Assembly (NCBI RefSeq): GCF_014066305.1
Contig: NW_023501037.1
Span: 1,054,501-1,118,500 of the forward strand
Reading direction: 5' to 3'
Length of the DNA: 64,000 nt
DNA from: Letharia columbiana
Taxonomy: Eukaryota > Ascomycota > Lecanoromycetes > Lecanorales > Parmeliaceae
In this document: one piece after another, positions 55,908 through 64,000 of the stretch
How positions within the stretch are numbered: the stretch's first letter is position 1
Layout: each line of letters opens with the position of its first letter
Made by a program: the position numbers and the translations under genes
Notes under the pieces: generated by a model
Databases searched by the model: none
Told to the model about the DNA's origin: nothing
What the model saw: only the letters and a program-made list of their open reading frames with translations

Positions 55908-56319
55908 GCTGTAAGAGTACGGTCACTTTGGTGTCTGCATCAGATGGCATGACTGCCAAGGACATCAATCTGTAGATGATAATCTATGGCTGTGACTGAC
56001 CACTGACAAAGCTCCTAGATTTTAGAACGCAAAGGTTTGTTTGCTCGACAGCTCTTTCCGGCACGGGAGATCTGCTACTTGTATGTATGTATGCGTCATT
56101 TGCCGCTCATCTGCCATCATCAACTTTTCCTTTTCGAATTCCGGACAGTAGACTCGCTTATAGGAGGGGAGTTCGATGCATCAACAGTAGAACTGGGTTC
56201 TGTGTTTGTGTTGTTGCAAACTTCAAGTCAAATGGGACGACGAGTCAGCACTCAAACGCTCCCACTCACGCTTCCTGTCTCTAGGGTCTCCCCGGCCTCC
56301 TCGGCCACTGCAATTGTTC
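55908..56319. promoter_or_regulatory. Divergent promoter region SKI3/EGH1
   Basis: 412 bp between two divergent starts, pyrimidine-rich near EGH1. In-frame codons run upstream of the EGH1 ATG as far as 56206 but start with GTG, so they are not used as coding here. Confidence 0.35.
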
Positions 56320-58726
56320 ATGGCGCCCCTACGACTTAGGATAGAGGGGCGAACGTTTCGCGACAGTGAGAACAGAGAGGTTACGCTGCGTGGTATCAAT
56401 GTAGCTGGAGACGCCAAATTCCCAAGGAACCCTGATTTACCCTCGAACAATCCCGACAGGTTCTATGAAGGAGACGAAGTATCCTTTGTTGGCAGACCGT
56501 TTTCCATCGACGAGGCACATACCCATTTCTCACGACTGAAAAGATGGGGTTACAATTTAATTCGTTACGTATTCACTTGGGAAGCCATTGAGCATGCCGG
56601 ACCCGGGAAATATGATGAGGAGTGGGTGCAGCATACCATTGAGGTTTTGAGACTGGCAAAGGGATACGGCTTCTACATATTCATGGATCCTCATCAAGAT
56701 GTCTGGTCACGATTCACTGGTGGTTCTGGTGCACCCATCTGGACAATATACGCAATGGGACTCAATCCACGGGCATTTCCTTCGACCCAAGCAGCTTGGG
56801 TACAAAATACGTACTCTGATCCTGCCAAATATCCGAAAATGATATGGGCAACAAATTATACGCGGTTGGCGTGTCAAGTCATCTTCACCATGTTCTTTGG
56901 AGGAAAAGACTTCACCCCAAAGGCCATCATCGATGGGAAAAACATCCAAGACTACTTGCAGGATCACTTTGTCGAAGCGTGTCGTCACCTTGCTCTGAGA
57001 ATACAGGAAGCAGGAGATATCGAGAACGATGTGGTTATTGGTTGGGAGAGTATGAACGAGCCGAATCGAGGTCTCATTGGCTGGCAGGATGTTTCGGTCA
57101 TCCCCGAAGACCAGAAATTACAAAAAGGGCCTTCGCCGACTGCATGGCAAGCAATGTTGACTGGTTCTGGTAGAGCATACGAAATGGATGTTTGGGACTT
57201 TGGTGGTTTGGGACCGTACAAATCCGGCACTGAATTAGTGGACCCCAAAGGAGAATCGGCTTGGCTATCAGCAGACTATGATGACTCAAGGTACGGTTGG
57301 AAGAGGGATCCAGGGTGGAAATTGGGAGAATGTATCTGGGCACAGCATGGGATTTGGGACCCATTAAACGATCAATTGCTGAAGAAAGATTACTTCGCAA
57401 GGCAGCCGAAGAGCGGCAGGAAAATCGACTATGAATTTTTCACAAACAACTACTTCATGTCATACTATCGAAGACACCGGAAAGCCATCACAAGCGTACA
57501 TGAAAATGCTATAATGTTCTGTCAACCACCCGTCCTCGAGATACCCCCTTCAATCAAAGGCACAGATGACGACGACCTAAACATGGTCTTTGCTCCTCAT
57601 TTCTACGACGGCATTACTCTGATGATGAAGAAATGGTGAGTGCAAGCGGTCTCAATCGAACAGACCTAGCTGATTTATATTGGCAGGAATCGATACTGGA
57701 ATGTCGATGTTTTCGGAATCCTGCGAGGAAAATATCTGTCACCAGCATTTGCTGTCAAAGTAGGCGAGACAGCAATAAGGAATTGCTTCAGAGATCAGCT
57801 CTCTGGCATCAGGAAAGAAGGAATGGAATATATGGGAAACCATCCTTGCATCTTCACGGAAATTGGTATACCGTATGACATGGACAATAAGTACGCTTAC
57901 AAAACCGGTGACTACTCGAGTCAGTCATCCGCCATGGATGCAAATCATTTCGCACTAGAAGGTTGCGGCTGCAATGGCTATGCTTTATGGCTATACATGG
58001 CTTCGGTAAGCTGAAATCTTGTAGTAAGCCTCACACAATGGCTGACGACACCAGAATAACCACGAATGGGGCGACCTTTGGAATGGCGAAGACCTTTCCA
58101 TTTTCTCACTCGACGACAAACCTCTACCGCTCCATCCCGAACCCAATTCGGAAGTACCAGGTCCGACCCCCAACGCTTCTACTGTCTCTGTTGACAGGAA
58201 TTCGCCTGCCTTTTCCGAAAGCCGCTCGACTGATGCATCCCCTGTCATTCCAGAAACCCTGAAGAACAAGCTCTCAACCCCTTCCATCTCGTCACAGAAA
58301 TCAAACACACCATCAGAAATTGGTAGTACGCCCGGCTTCCGTGCTGCCGAGGCATACGTGCGCCCTAGTCCAATAGCTACTGTCGGAAATGTCACCTCCT
58401 CTGGCTTTGATCTGCGTAACGCAACATTCACCTTCTCGCTTGAATGCAAGACAGCTGCTACGGAGGAAGTACCCACAGAAGTCTTCCTACCCGAATTTCA
58501 TTTCCCTCGTGACAACACCACAGTTGAAGTTACTAGCGGCAAATGGACGATCAGTGTCGACGAGAAGTACGGTGGTCTGATCCAAAGTCTGAGATGGTAC
58601 CATGGTGTGGGTAAGCAGAGCGTGACTGTCAAAGGGGTGAGAAGACGGCAGGGTATGGCATTGAGGAAGGAGGAAGAAGAAGGTTATTATGAGCAATGCA
58701 GGCAGAGAGGCTGTAGCATGATGTGA
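56320..58726 (+). CDS. EGH1: Ergosteryl-beta-glucosidase/glucocerebrosidase, GH5 (EGH1)
   Basis: Three exons, 56320-57635, 57687-58005 and 58055-58726, introns 51 and 49 bp; 768 residues. It opens with the GH5 strand FRDSENREVTLRGINVAGDA. The acid/base Glu lies in IGWESMNEPNRG and the nucleophile Glu in PCIFTEIGIPYDM. Other conserved parts are YGFYIFMDPHQDVWSRFTGG, FAPHFYDGITLM and YALWLYMAS|NNHEWGDLWNGED. A Ser/Thr-rich insert precedes the C-terminal beta domain. Size and layout match the Egh1/EGCrP2 subfamily, intracellular enzymes that degrade ergosteryl-glucoside and related sphingolipid glucosides (family knowledge). There is no signal peptide. Confidence 0.93.
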
Positions 58727-59218
58727 ACATCTTTCTTGTGGATCCAGCGATCAATGACACGCGAGCATTGTACCAATCTACTCAGCGGGGCTGCATTCTT
58801 TGTTTGACTCAATTTATTTAGTATTCAGCAAGACCTGAGGTCACGAATCCTATGTCGATGCGTTCGGAGGTGAATTAGCCCCAGACTTGTGCATACAGGG
58901 CTCAATCGGCTTCATAGATCCCAGGTATTTCCATAGCTTCAAGGGCTCATGCCCAAACATTGTGCATTCTATGACATTTGTTTCCCCAAAAAATCAGTCT
59001 CAGGACGTAGAGACCATGATCGATTCGACTTGTGAGATAGTAAACACTTAAATCGTAAATCGTTGCTGTTCTACAATTCCGTAGAGTAGCCTGTGTTCGA
59101 TTCCATATCCGGAGACCTTGAGTCACACTCCATTATTTTAACCTGAGGCCTGTCCGACCCTCATCGCTTAGATCATTACCATTACCATCACCAATACTCC
59201 TCACGTCAATCAATCTTC
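58727..59218. other. Intergenic, nothing recognised
   Basis: About 490 bp of convergent 3' flanks. A CATTACCATTACCATCACCAAT tract occurs just downstream of the small glycine-rich gene. Confidence 0.4.
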
Positions 59219-59488
59219 TCAAACCCAGAATCCTTTCTTTCCCTTGCCAGCATCCTCGACCCCATCTCCTACGCTCTTGGCCCCTCCCTCCACGCCATTC
59301 CCTACAGCCTCCAGCGCGTCTCCGACCGGTTTTCCCGCGCTTCCCGTTACACCGGTAACGGTTTGCCCGACGCCTCGGCCTGCGGCCCCGACGATGCCTC
59401 CAGCTGTCTTGGCCACTCCAGAGACTCCGTTTCCCAAGGTCGAGGTGACGAAGCCAATTGGGTTGTTGCTGTCGTTTGAGGTAGGCAT
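59219..59488 (-). CDS. Small glycine-rich protein
   Basis: Single exon, 89 residues from ATG 59488. It is glycine/alanine/valine-rich with a repeating GxxVGxAxxG-like pattern: IGFVTSTLGNGVSGVAKTAG, then GAAGRGVGQTVTGVTGSAGK, then GDALEAVGNGVEGGAKSVGD. Similar short proteins are widespread in filamentous ascomycetes; a role is unknown. The pattern suggests an amphipathic or membrane-associated helix. There is no signal peptide. Confidence 0.65.
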   Translation of the reverse strand: MPTSNDSNNPIGFVTSTLGNGVSGVAKTAGGIVGAAGRGVGQTVTGVTGSAGKPVGDALEAVGNGVEGGAKSVGDGVEDAGKGKKGFWV

Positions 59489-60005
59489 TCCGTTTGGACT
59501 TGCTCCGCGCGTGATAGTACTATAGCTGAACGATTGCTGATGTGAATGATATCTGTGGCTCTTAACTGGTCGAAATGGTCGTTATCACTAGCCTGCTACC
59601 GTGGAAAAGAAAAGAAAGAGCGGGGTCTGTTGCCTAGGGTACAGCTGCCGTGCTCGGCTAGCCTCGGATATAGGAATCATTCCGCTGGTCTTGGCATCAA
59701 CGTGGATGGGCCGAAGGCCGTTAACAGACTTCAGGCAGAATTGTGCTCAACGCTAGGGCAGCTCAGTAATATTAATACAATGGACATGCCTCATATTTCC
59801 TCCTTTGTTTCGCCTGTTCGAGGGTGTTCTGACCGTGAAAGGACCATTGGGCTGATAGAGCTAGGGAAAGGGTGAGAGGAAGATTCGTTGCACCTGGCCA
59901 TTTAATCTCGTTCATTGATCTTTGGATGTCTTGTCTTGCTTAATCCTGTCATGCTATTAGATCTTGCCTCTTTCTATTGGCTGCACTATTCCTTCGCTCT
60001 TTGCA
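59489..60005. promoter_or_regulatory. Divergent promoter region
   Basis: 517 bp between the small glycine-rich gene and the MFS gene. No specific regulatory element was recognised. Confidence 0.35.
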
Positions 60006-62550
60006 ATGCCGTCAATCGGTGAAGAGAAAGGCTCCACCAAGTCCATTCGCTCAAGTTCTCCATCAAGCCATTTGACAGAGCGGCCTGTCTCCGTGCATGA
60101 CCATGAAGATCAAGAGAAGGTCGTGGCATTAGGGTCCTTGCCATTGTCTCCGAGACCCAGCTTTTCCAACAAGGCTGCCTCGATAGCCACTAATGGCACG
60201 AACAACCCAGATTATGAGGTAGATTGGGATGATGAAATTGATCCCAAGAATCCAAGGAACTGGTCAATTTGGTACAAGGGTTTCACTATATTCTCGATCT
60301 CATGGTCCGTACGTTATAACTTTCTTGAGGCAGTTCTACCTCATTCATGCTGTCTTATGGGTCGTCAGACAAGTCTCGAGAGTTCTCTGCTCGTAAAGGA
60401 CAGGTCTCGCGACTCAGAGTTCCTCCTGAAAGAGTAATGCTGACTCCGAAATCATCAAGACATGGTGCATCGTTGTGTATTCCACATCCTACACTACAGG
60501 CTTGGCAGAGATGCAACACGATTTCCACATTTCTTCTGAGCCTGTTGTAACCTTAGGAGTGACTTCCTACCGTGAGTTGAGGAGAGCAATTGCGAGTCCC
60601 AATGGTGAGAGCTGACTGTGCGACTAGTGATTGGCATTGCTGTAGGGTCTATGATCCTCGCACCGATTTCCGAAATGTATGGACGTCGACCAGTATATAT
60701 AGCTAGCATGCTACTTTTCACCATACTAATCATACCATGCGGACTCGCGACCTCTTTGCCAGAAGTCATCATTGTACGTTTCTTTGGGGCCGTGGCGGGG
60801 TCTGCCATGATCGCCAACAGCCCGGGTACCGTTAGTGACATCGTGAACGATGACTATCGAGCATTGGCTTTTTCAATCTGGTCAATAGGTCCACTCAACG
60901 GACCAACCTTTGGTCCTATAATTGGAGGGTTTTCTACGCAGTACAGCAGACCTCATTGCTTACAAGAAAGCTAGAGAATCTTCTGACAAGTGCACAGGTA
61001 TCTTGGCTGGAGATGGACCAATTGGATTGTTATGATCATTTCTGGAGTTGCCTTCATCTTCATGTGTATGCTGAAGGAGACTTACGCGCCGGCCCTACTA
61101 CAGAAGAAGGCTAAGCTTCGCCGAAAGGAGCAGGATGATGACCGGTACTGGTCTCGCTATGATAACAAGATCAAGTTTTGGCCGCTCTTGAAAGTCAACC
61201 TCAGCCGGCCATTTATTATGGTGTTTACAGAGCCTGTAAGAACCCTTTTGAAGTAATTGTCTCCCCTTCTATTCTTTCTTTTGAGTCTCAGCATATGCTG
61301 CAGAAGCAAAAGCCGATTTTTCCATTTCAAGGCTCCTCTGACTTGTCCTGTAACTTTAAACACGTCTTGAAGTGGCAATGCTGACTCGAACTGGTGTAGA
61401 TCTGGTCCGCCTCCCGTCAATGCTTCACATTTGAGGGACTGAATCTGACAGATCCGCAGCATATTTTGGGATGTATACATAGCGATCATCTACGGCATTC
61501 TATACCTCTGCTTCGTCGCCTATCCTATCGTTTTCACTGGTGTCCGCGGATGGTCCGCTGGTATATCCGGGCTTGCGTTTACCGGCCTGGCTGTAGGTAA
61601 GCTACTTTTCCGAGCCTCTCTTTCCTGATCTGGGCAGGGCATGGAGTTGCAAGACATGATCCGGGAATATTTGACTCTTGAAACCTGCTTTACGACTCAA
61701 AGACTTCCTTTACATGGAAATGCTGACTCCAAAATCTCGATAGGGTGTTTTCTAGTCATTGGTACAGAGCCACTGCTTCGAAGAATGATCAACTCTCACA
61801 AGAAAGACCCTGAGACTGGCAAAGTACCGCCTGAAGCCATGGTCAGTGTCGTCTGTATCGCTGCTGTTTTGGTTCCTGTCGGAGAATTGTGGTTTGCTTG
61901 GACCTGCGTGCCTCCGGTACATTGGATCTGGCCTATCTTGGCAGGTATACCTTTCGGCGCAGGAAATACCGCAGTCTTCATATACGCATCGAATTACCTT
62001 GCTCATAGTTATGGCAGTAAGCTACACCAATCGCATTTGAATAACTCAACGCTGATGGGATCTTTGCAGTCTACGCCGCCTCAGCGATGGCTGGGAACTC
62101 GGTCATTCGATCTCTCCTAGGTGGCACGTTACCGCTCGCGGGACCAGCATGTAAGGACACCCAAAAAAACCTTCTCATCAGCACCATGCATTAATGCTTC
62201 GTGATAATGTCTGGTTCTGCAACGCTCTTGTGTCCCAACGGACTCTCAGATGTCTCGTTGTACCGGTTTTCAGTCCCCAAAGACAATACTGACATAAGAA
62301 TTCTCTAGTGTACGCGAAACTGAATCCCCATTGGGCCGGAACTTTGTTGGGCCTGATCCAGGTAGCCATTATACCCATCCCTGTATATTTCTACAGGTAC
62401 GGACATAAGATTAGGATGAAGAGTGCTCTCATTCAGAGTATGCAGCAGGACAAAGAAAAGTTGGAGAGCAAGCGAAGGAGTGGCGTCCGCGCTGCCAAAT
62501 TAGAGAAAGTGGAGGATGATATCGCGAAGGTTTATTCGAAAACCGTATAA
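60006..62550 (+). CDS. MFS drug/polyamine exporter (DHA1 family)
   Basis: Eight exons: 60006-60308, 60460-60571, 60628-60940, 60998-61252, 61460-61596, 61744-62016, 62070-62150, 62309-62550; 571 residues. The cytosolic N-terminus ends in the DHA1 hallmark [17 protein letters not shown]. Twelve TM helices follow. Recognisable parts are [20 protein letters not shown], then [14 protein letters not shown] (motif A), [32 protein letters not shown], and in the C-half [20 protein letters not shown] and IFVYASN-like [14 protein letters not shown]. The TM pattern resembles Flu1/Tpo1-type exporters; the substrate is unknown. Introns 1 (151 bp), 4 (207 bp), 5 (147 bp) and 7 (158 bp) are long and mostly ILE-like; 2, 3 and 6 are 53-57 bp. 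Exon 4 to 5 uses an acceptor 60 bp beyond an ILE-type AG, as required by frame. Confidence 0.88.
60309..60459 (+). repeat. ILE-type intron (MFS intron 1)
   Basis: 151 bp intron, donor GTACGTTATAAC, acceptor CATCAAG. It aligns over its whole length with dim-2 intron 4 (8554-8701) at roughly 80-85% identity by eye, with both splice boundaries coinciding. The 3' end is AATGCTGACTCCGAAATCAT. Confidence 0.9.
61253..61399 (+). repeat. ILE-like segment inside MFS intron 4
   Basis: 147 bp from donor GTAATT to an AG at 61399, ending GGCAATGCTGACTCGAACTG and GTGTAG. Its length equals that of a typical ILE. Splicing at 61399 would run into a stop, so the frame requires the AG at 61459, after a further 60 bp with its own CTGAC. 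Confidence 0.55.
61597..61743 (+). repeat. ILE-type intron (MFS intron 5)
   Basis: 147 bp intron, donor GTAAGC, acceptor CTCGATAG. It contains ATTTGACTCTTGAAACC, TTTACGACTCAAAGAC and GAAATGCTGACTCCAAAATC, like dim-2 introns 3 and 5. Confidence 0.8.
62151..62308 (+). repeat. Possible decayed ILE-type intron (MFS intron 7)
   Basis: 158 bp intron, donor GTAAGG, acceptor TTCTCTAG, with CAAAGACAATACTGACATAAG near the 3' end. Length fits, but sequence similarity to the others is weak. Confidence 0.35.
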
Positions 62551-62624
62551 TGACTAAGCTTTACCTGGGTATAATAGGGAGCTGCAATCAAACCCTCCGC
62601 CCCGAAATGACTAAGAAATACATC

Positions 62625-63014
62625 TTAATTCACAACATCTTCCTCCCTCTTTTTCTTATCCTTCGCCATCGCCTCCCTCTCCTCCTCCTTTGTCAATCCC
62701 TCCGCGTGCCCCTTATCCCCTCTCAACCCCTTCAACCACTTCCTCAGCTTCCCAGATATCATCTTCTCCTCCCTGGCTGCTTGCAGGGCGTGGAATTTGG
62801 CATTTGGGTCTTCGCCGCGTGCAATGGCAACTTGTCGCTCCTTGTTCCAGTTGTCAAAATAGGCAGTATGATGATCGGCTTTAGGGGAGGAGTAGCTACC
62901 GCCGTCCTCCATGCCGTAGGAGTTGGGGTGAGCTTTGTCGGCCGGTGGGCCGAGGTCGATTCGAGCTGTGGGAAGGAGGCCCGATGAGGGGGTGCGTTTG
63001 GTTGAGGCGGTCAT
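62625..63014 (-). CDS. Small conserved hydrophilic protein (129 aa)
   Basis: Single exon, 129 residues from ATG 63014. It begins MTASTKRTPSSGLLPTARID and has a tyrosine/glycine segment (HPNSYGMEDGGSYSSPKADH) followed by YFDNWNKERQVAIARGEDPN and a charged helix ending EEEREAMAKDKKKREEDVVN. No membrane segment or signal was seen. It looks like a real, conserved fungal small protein by its even codon use and ordered composition, but I do not know a function. It converges on the MFS gene, with 74 bp between stops. Confidence 0.55.
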   Translation of the reverse strand: MTASTKRTPSSGLLPTARIDLGPPADKAHPNSYGMEDGGSYSSPKADHHTAYFDNWNKERQVAIARGEDPNAKFHALQAAREEKMISGKLRKWLKGLRGDKGHAEGLTKEEEREAMAKDKKKREEDVVN

Positions 63015-63842
63015 GGTGATATGTTTCGCGGGTAGTGAGCTGATGGTGTTTTAAATGGAGGACAAAGATTGTGTGATTTGAGGGTTGATTCAGGAGGTAT
63101 AAGTGTTTTTGTAACGGCGGAGTCTCTAAAATTGATGAAAGTACGTGGTTATACAAGAATCTAGAGATGCAATGCTAATGTGAGATCATCTGCTTTTCTT
63201 TTACTTGTCTATCTCGGAGTGTGTGGAAAAATGCCTCATATCGTCCAACAGTACTTATTGGCTAAAAAAATAGTTGTAGATAAAGTTAGCATCAGATTTG
63301 TACAGCCTCAGAAAACGGCCATTCCGGTTGATCTTCCCAAGCTCGGCAAAACATAGCATAGCTAACACCGGGTTCCACAATGTGATGTTTGAGAAGAGGG
63401 AGATTAGTTTACTGCAAACCAATCTTTAGGTGTGCACAATGTGATTGATGCTTAGACAATAGGCAGCTCTTGTTGAAGCGGCCAGGCTCGCTAAAGTTAT
63501 GCGGTTCCTGGTAAGATGCATGACGTAACAAACGCTAGATTAGAGTACACTAAGGTACCATGGATTTCGGCAAGCTACCCCAGGTTCTGAGCTCGGACCG
63601 ATCCAACTGGAAGTTCTTCAGATCCATTATTGCATTGTTTCCCTTCTCTGTTGTTGACACGCGAGGCCTGCTATCGTATATCAGGTAAGTTGATCATGCG
63701 CGTTAGATGCCTGTCATTACGGAAGAAGAAGCTTGGCGCTTGGCGGTACTGACTAGTCAGTATATAAACAGCGCGACGCCATTTACTCGGTCAATCGCGC
63801 TCACCCAGAGCTCGCTTCGTCCAACCTAACTTCACCTTCAAC
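63015..63842. promoter_or_regulatory. Intergenic with strong TATA box and palindrome at right end
   Basis: About 830 bp. At 63748-63761 is a perfect 14 bp palindrome, ACTGACTAGTCAGT, directly followed by TATATAAACA (63761-63770), about 80 bp before the ATG at 63843. The palindrome contains TGACTAGTCA, resembling bZIP (AP-1/Yap1-type) half sites. The rest shows nothing recognised. Confidence 0.5.
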
Positions 63843-64000
63843 ATGGCCGGCACTAGGCGATCCACGCGACAAGCCGCGACGAAGCCCAATCCCAGCGAAG
63901 CATCTTCAAAGAGCAAGCCCGCAGCTGCCGCAGGCACCAAGCGCAAAGCGGAATCTGAAGCCCCTGCGAAAGGCAAGCGCGAAAAGAAGGGGGCCAAGAA
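63843..64000 (+). CDS. Basic protein, N-terminal part only
   Basis: ATG 63843 opens a frame that runs off the right edge, 52 codons visible. The sequence starts MAGTRRSTRQAATKPNPSEA and continues as a Lys/Ala/Ser-rich, low-complexity, disordered region with likely nuclear localisation signals (GTKRKAE, GKREKKG). Nuclear DOT5-type peroxiredoxins of filamentous fungi can have such N-termini, but other nuclear proteins do too, so I do not assign it. The strong TATA box just upstream fits an inducible gene. Confidence 0.6.
   Translation, partial: MAGTRRSTRQAATKPNPSEASSKSKPAAAAGTKRKAESEAPAKGKREKKGAK

Overview
This 64 kb window comes from the nuclear genome of a filamentous ascomycete. The evidence is dense genes on both strands, mostly 47-77 bp spliceosomal introns with GTRNGT donors and CTRAC/CTGAC branch sites, and fungal gene families (DIM-2 DNA methyltransferase, Spc34, Vma12, Avo2, Coq1, ergosteryl-glucosidase, Reb1-like Myb protein). 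A second class of introns, about 145-162 bp long and related in sequence to each other across unrelated genes, resembles the introner-like elements (ILEs) described in Dothideomycetes. A dothideomycete is therefore my best guess, but this is inference.

Layout: 1-325 3' end of COQ9 (+); 503-1975 MTF2-like (-); 2246-3872 CMR1 (+); 4091-4780 coiled-coil protein (-); 5903-10378 dim-2 (-, 7 exons); 11178-13295 F-box protein (-, 5 exons); 13950-17055 VAC14 (-, 7 exons); 17575-19177 one-TM serine-rich protein (-); 19927-20838 EMG1/NEP1 (-); 20839-23231 gene-poor stretch with three related palindromes; 23232-25117 TAF12 (+); 26311-27184 SPC34 (-); 27720-29787 RPN3 (+); 30254-31244 AVO2 (+); 31414-32784 COQ1 (-); 33199-34076 VMA12-like (+); 34312-35486 2OG-Fe(II) oxygenase (-); 35487-37603 gene-poor with inverted repeats; 37604-39115 allantoinase (+); 39719-40656 F-box-like protein (-); 40911-43728 Reb1-like Myb protein (+); 44086-44425 small conserved protein (-); 45341-46230 RPN12 (+); 46626-47540 DUF1917 protein (-); 47823-49337 DPH7 (+); 49670-50365 RMI1 (-); 50665-51411 VPS51 (+); 51589-55907 SKI3 (-); 56320-58726 EGH1 (+); 59219-59488 Gly-rich small protein (-); 60006-62550 MFS exporter (+); 62625-63014 small protein (-); 63843-64000 5' end of a basic protein (+).

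The genes are ordinary housekeeping loci rather than a cluster: mitochondrial functions (COQ9, COQ1, MTF2-like), two proteasome lid subunits (RPN3, RPN12), PI(3,5)P2/TORC2/trafficking (VAC14, AVO2, VPS51, VMA12-like), RNA and translation (EMG1, SKI3, DPH7), chromatin, transcription and DNA repair (dim-2, CMR1, TAF12, Reb1-like, RMI1) and mitosis (SPC34). Many neighbours are divergent and share short promoters.

The most notable content is the set of long related introns. Four of six dim-2 introns, one in the F-box gene, one in the one-TM gene and at least two in the MFS gene share internal blocks and a 3' signature around TGCTGACTCCGAAA. One pair, in dim-2 and in the MFS gene, aligns end to end at roughly 80-85% identity by eye. 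This is the picture expected of recently multiplied introns. All exon joins were worked out by hand from splice signals and reading frame, with no transcript data.
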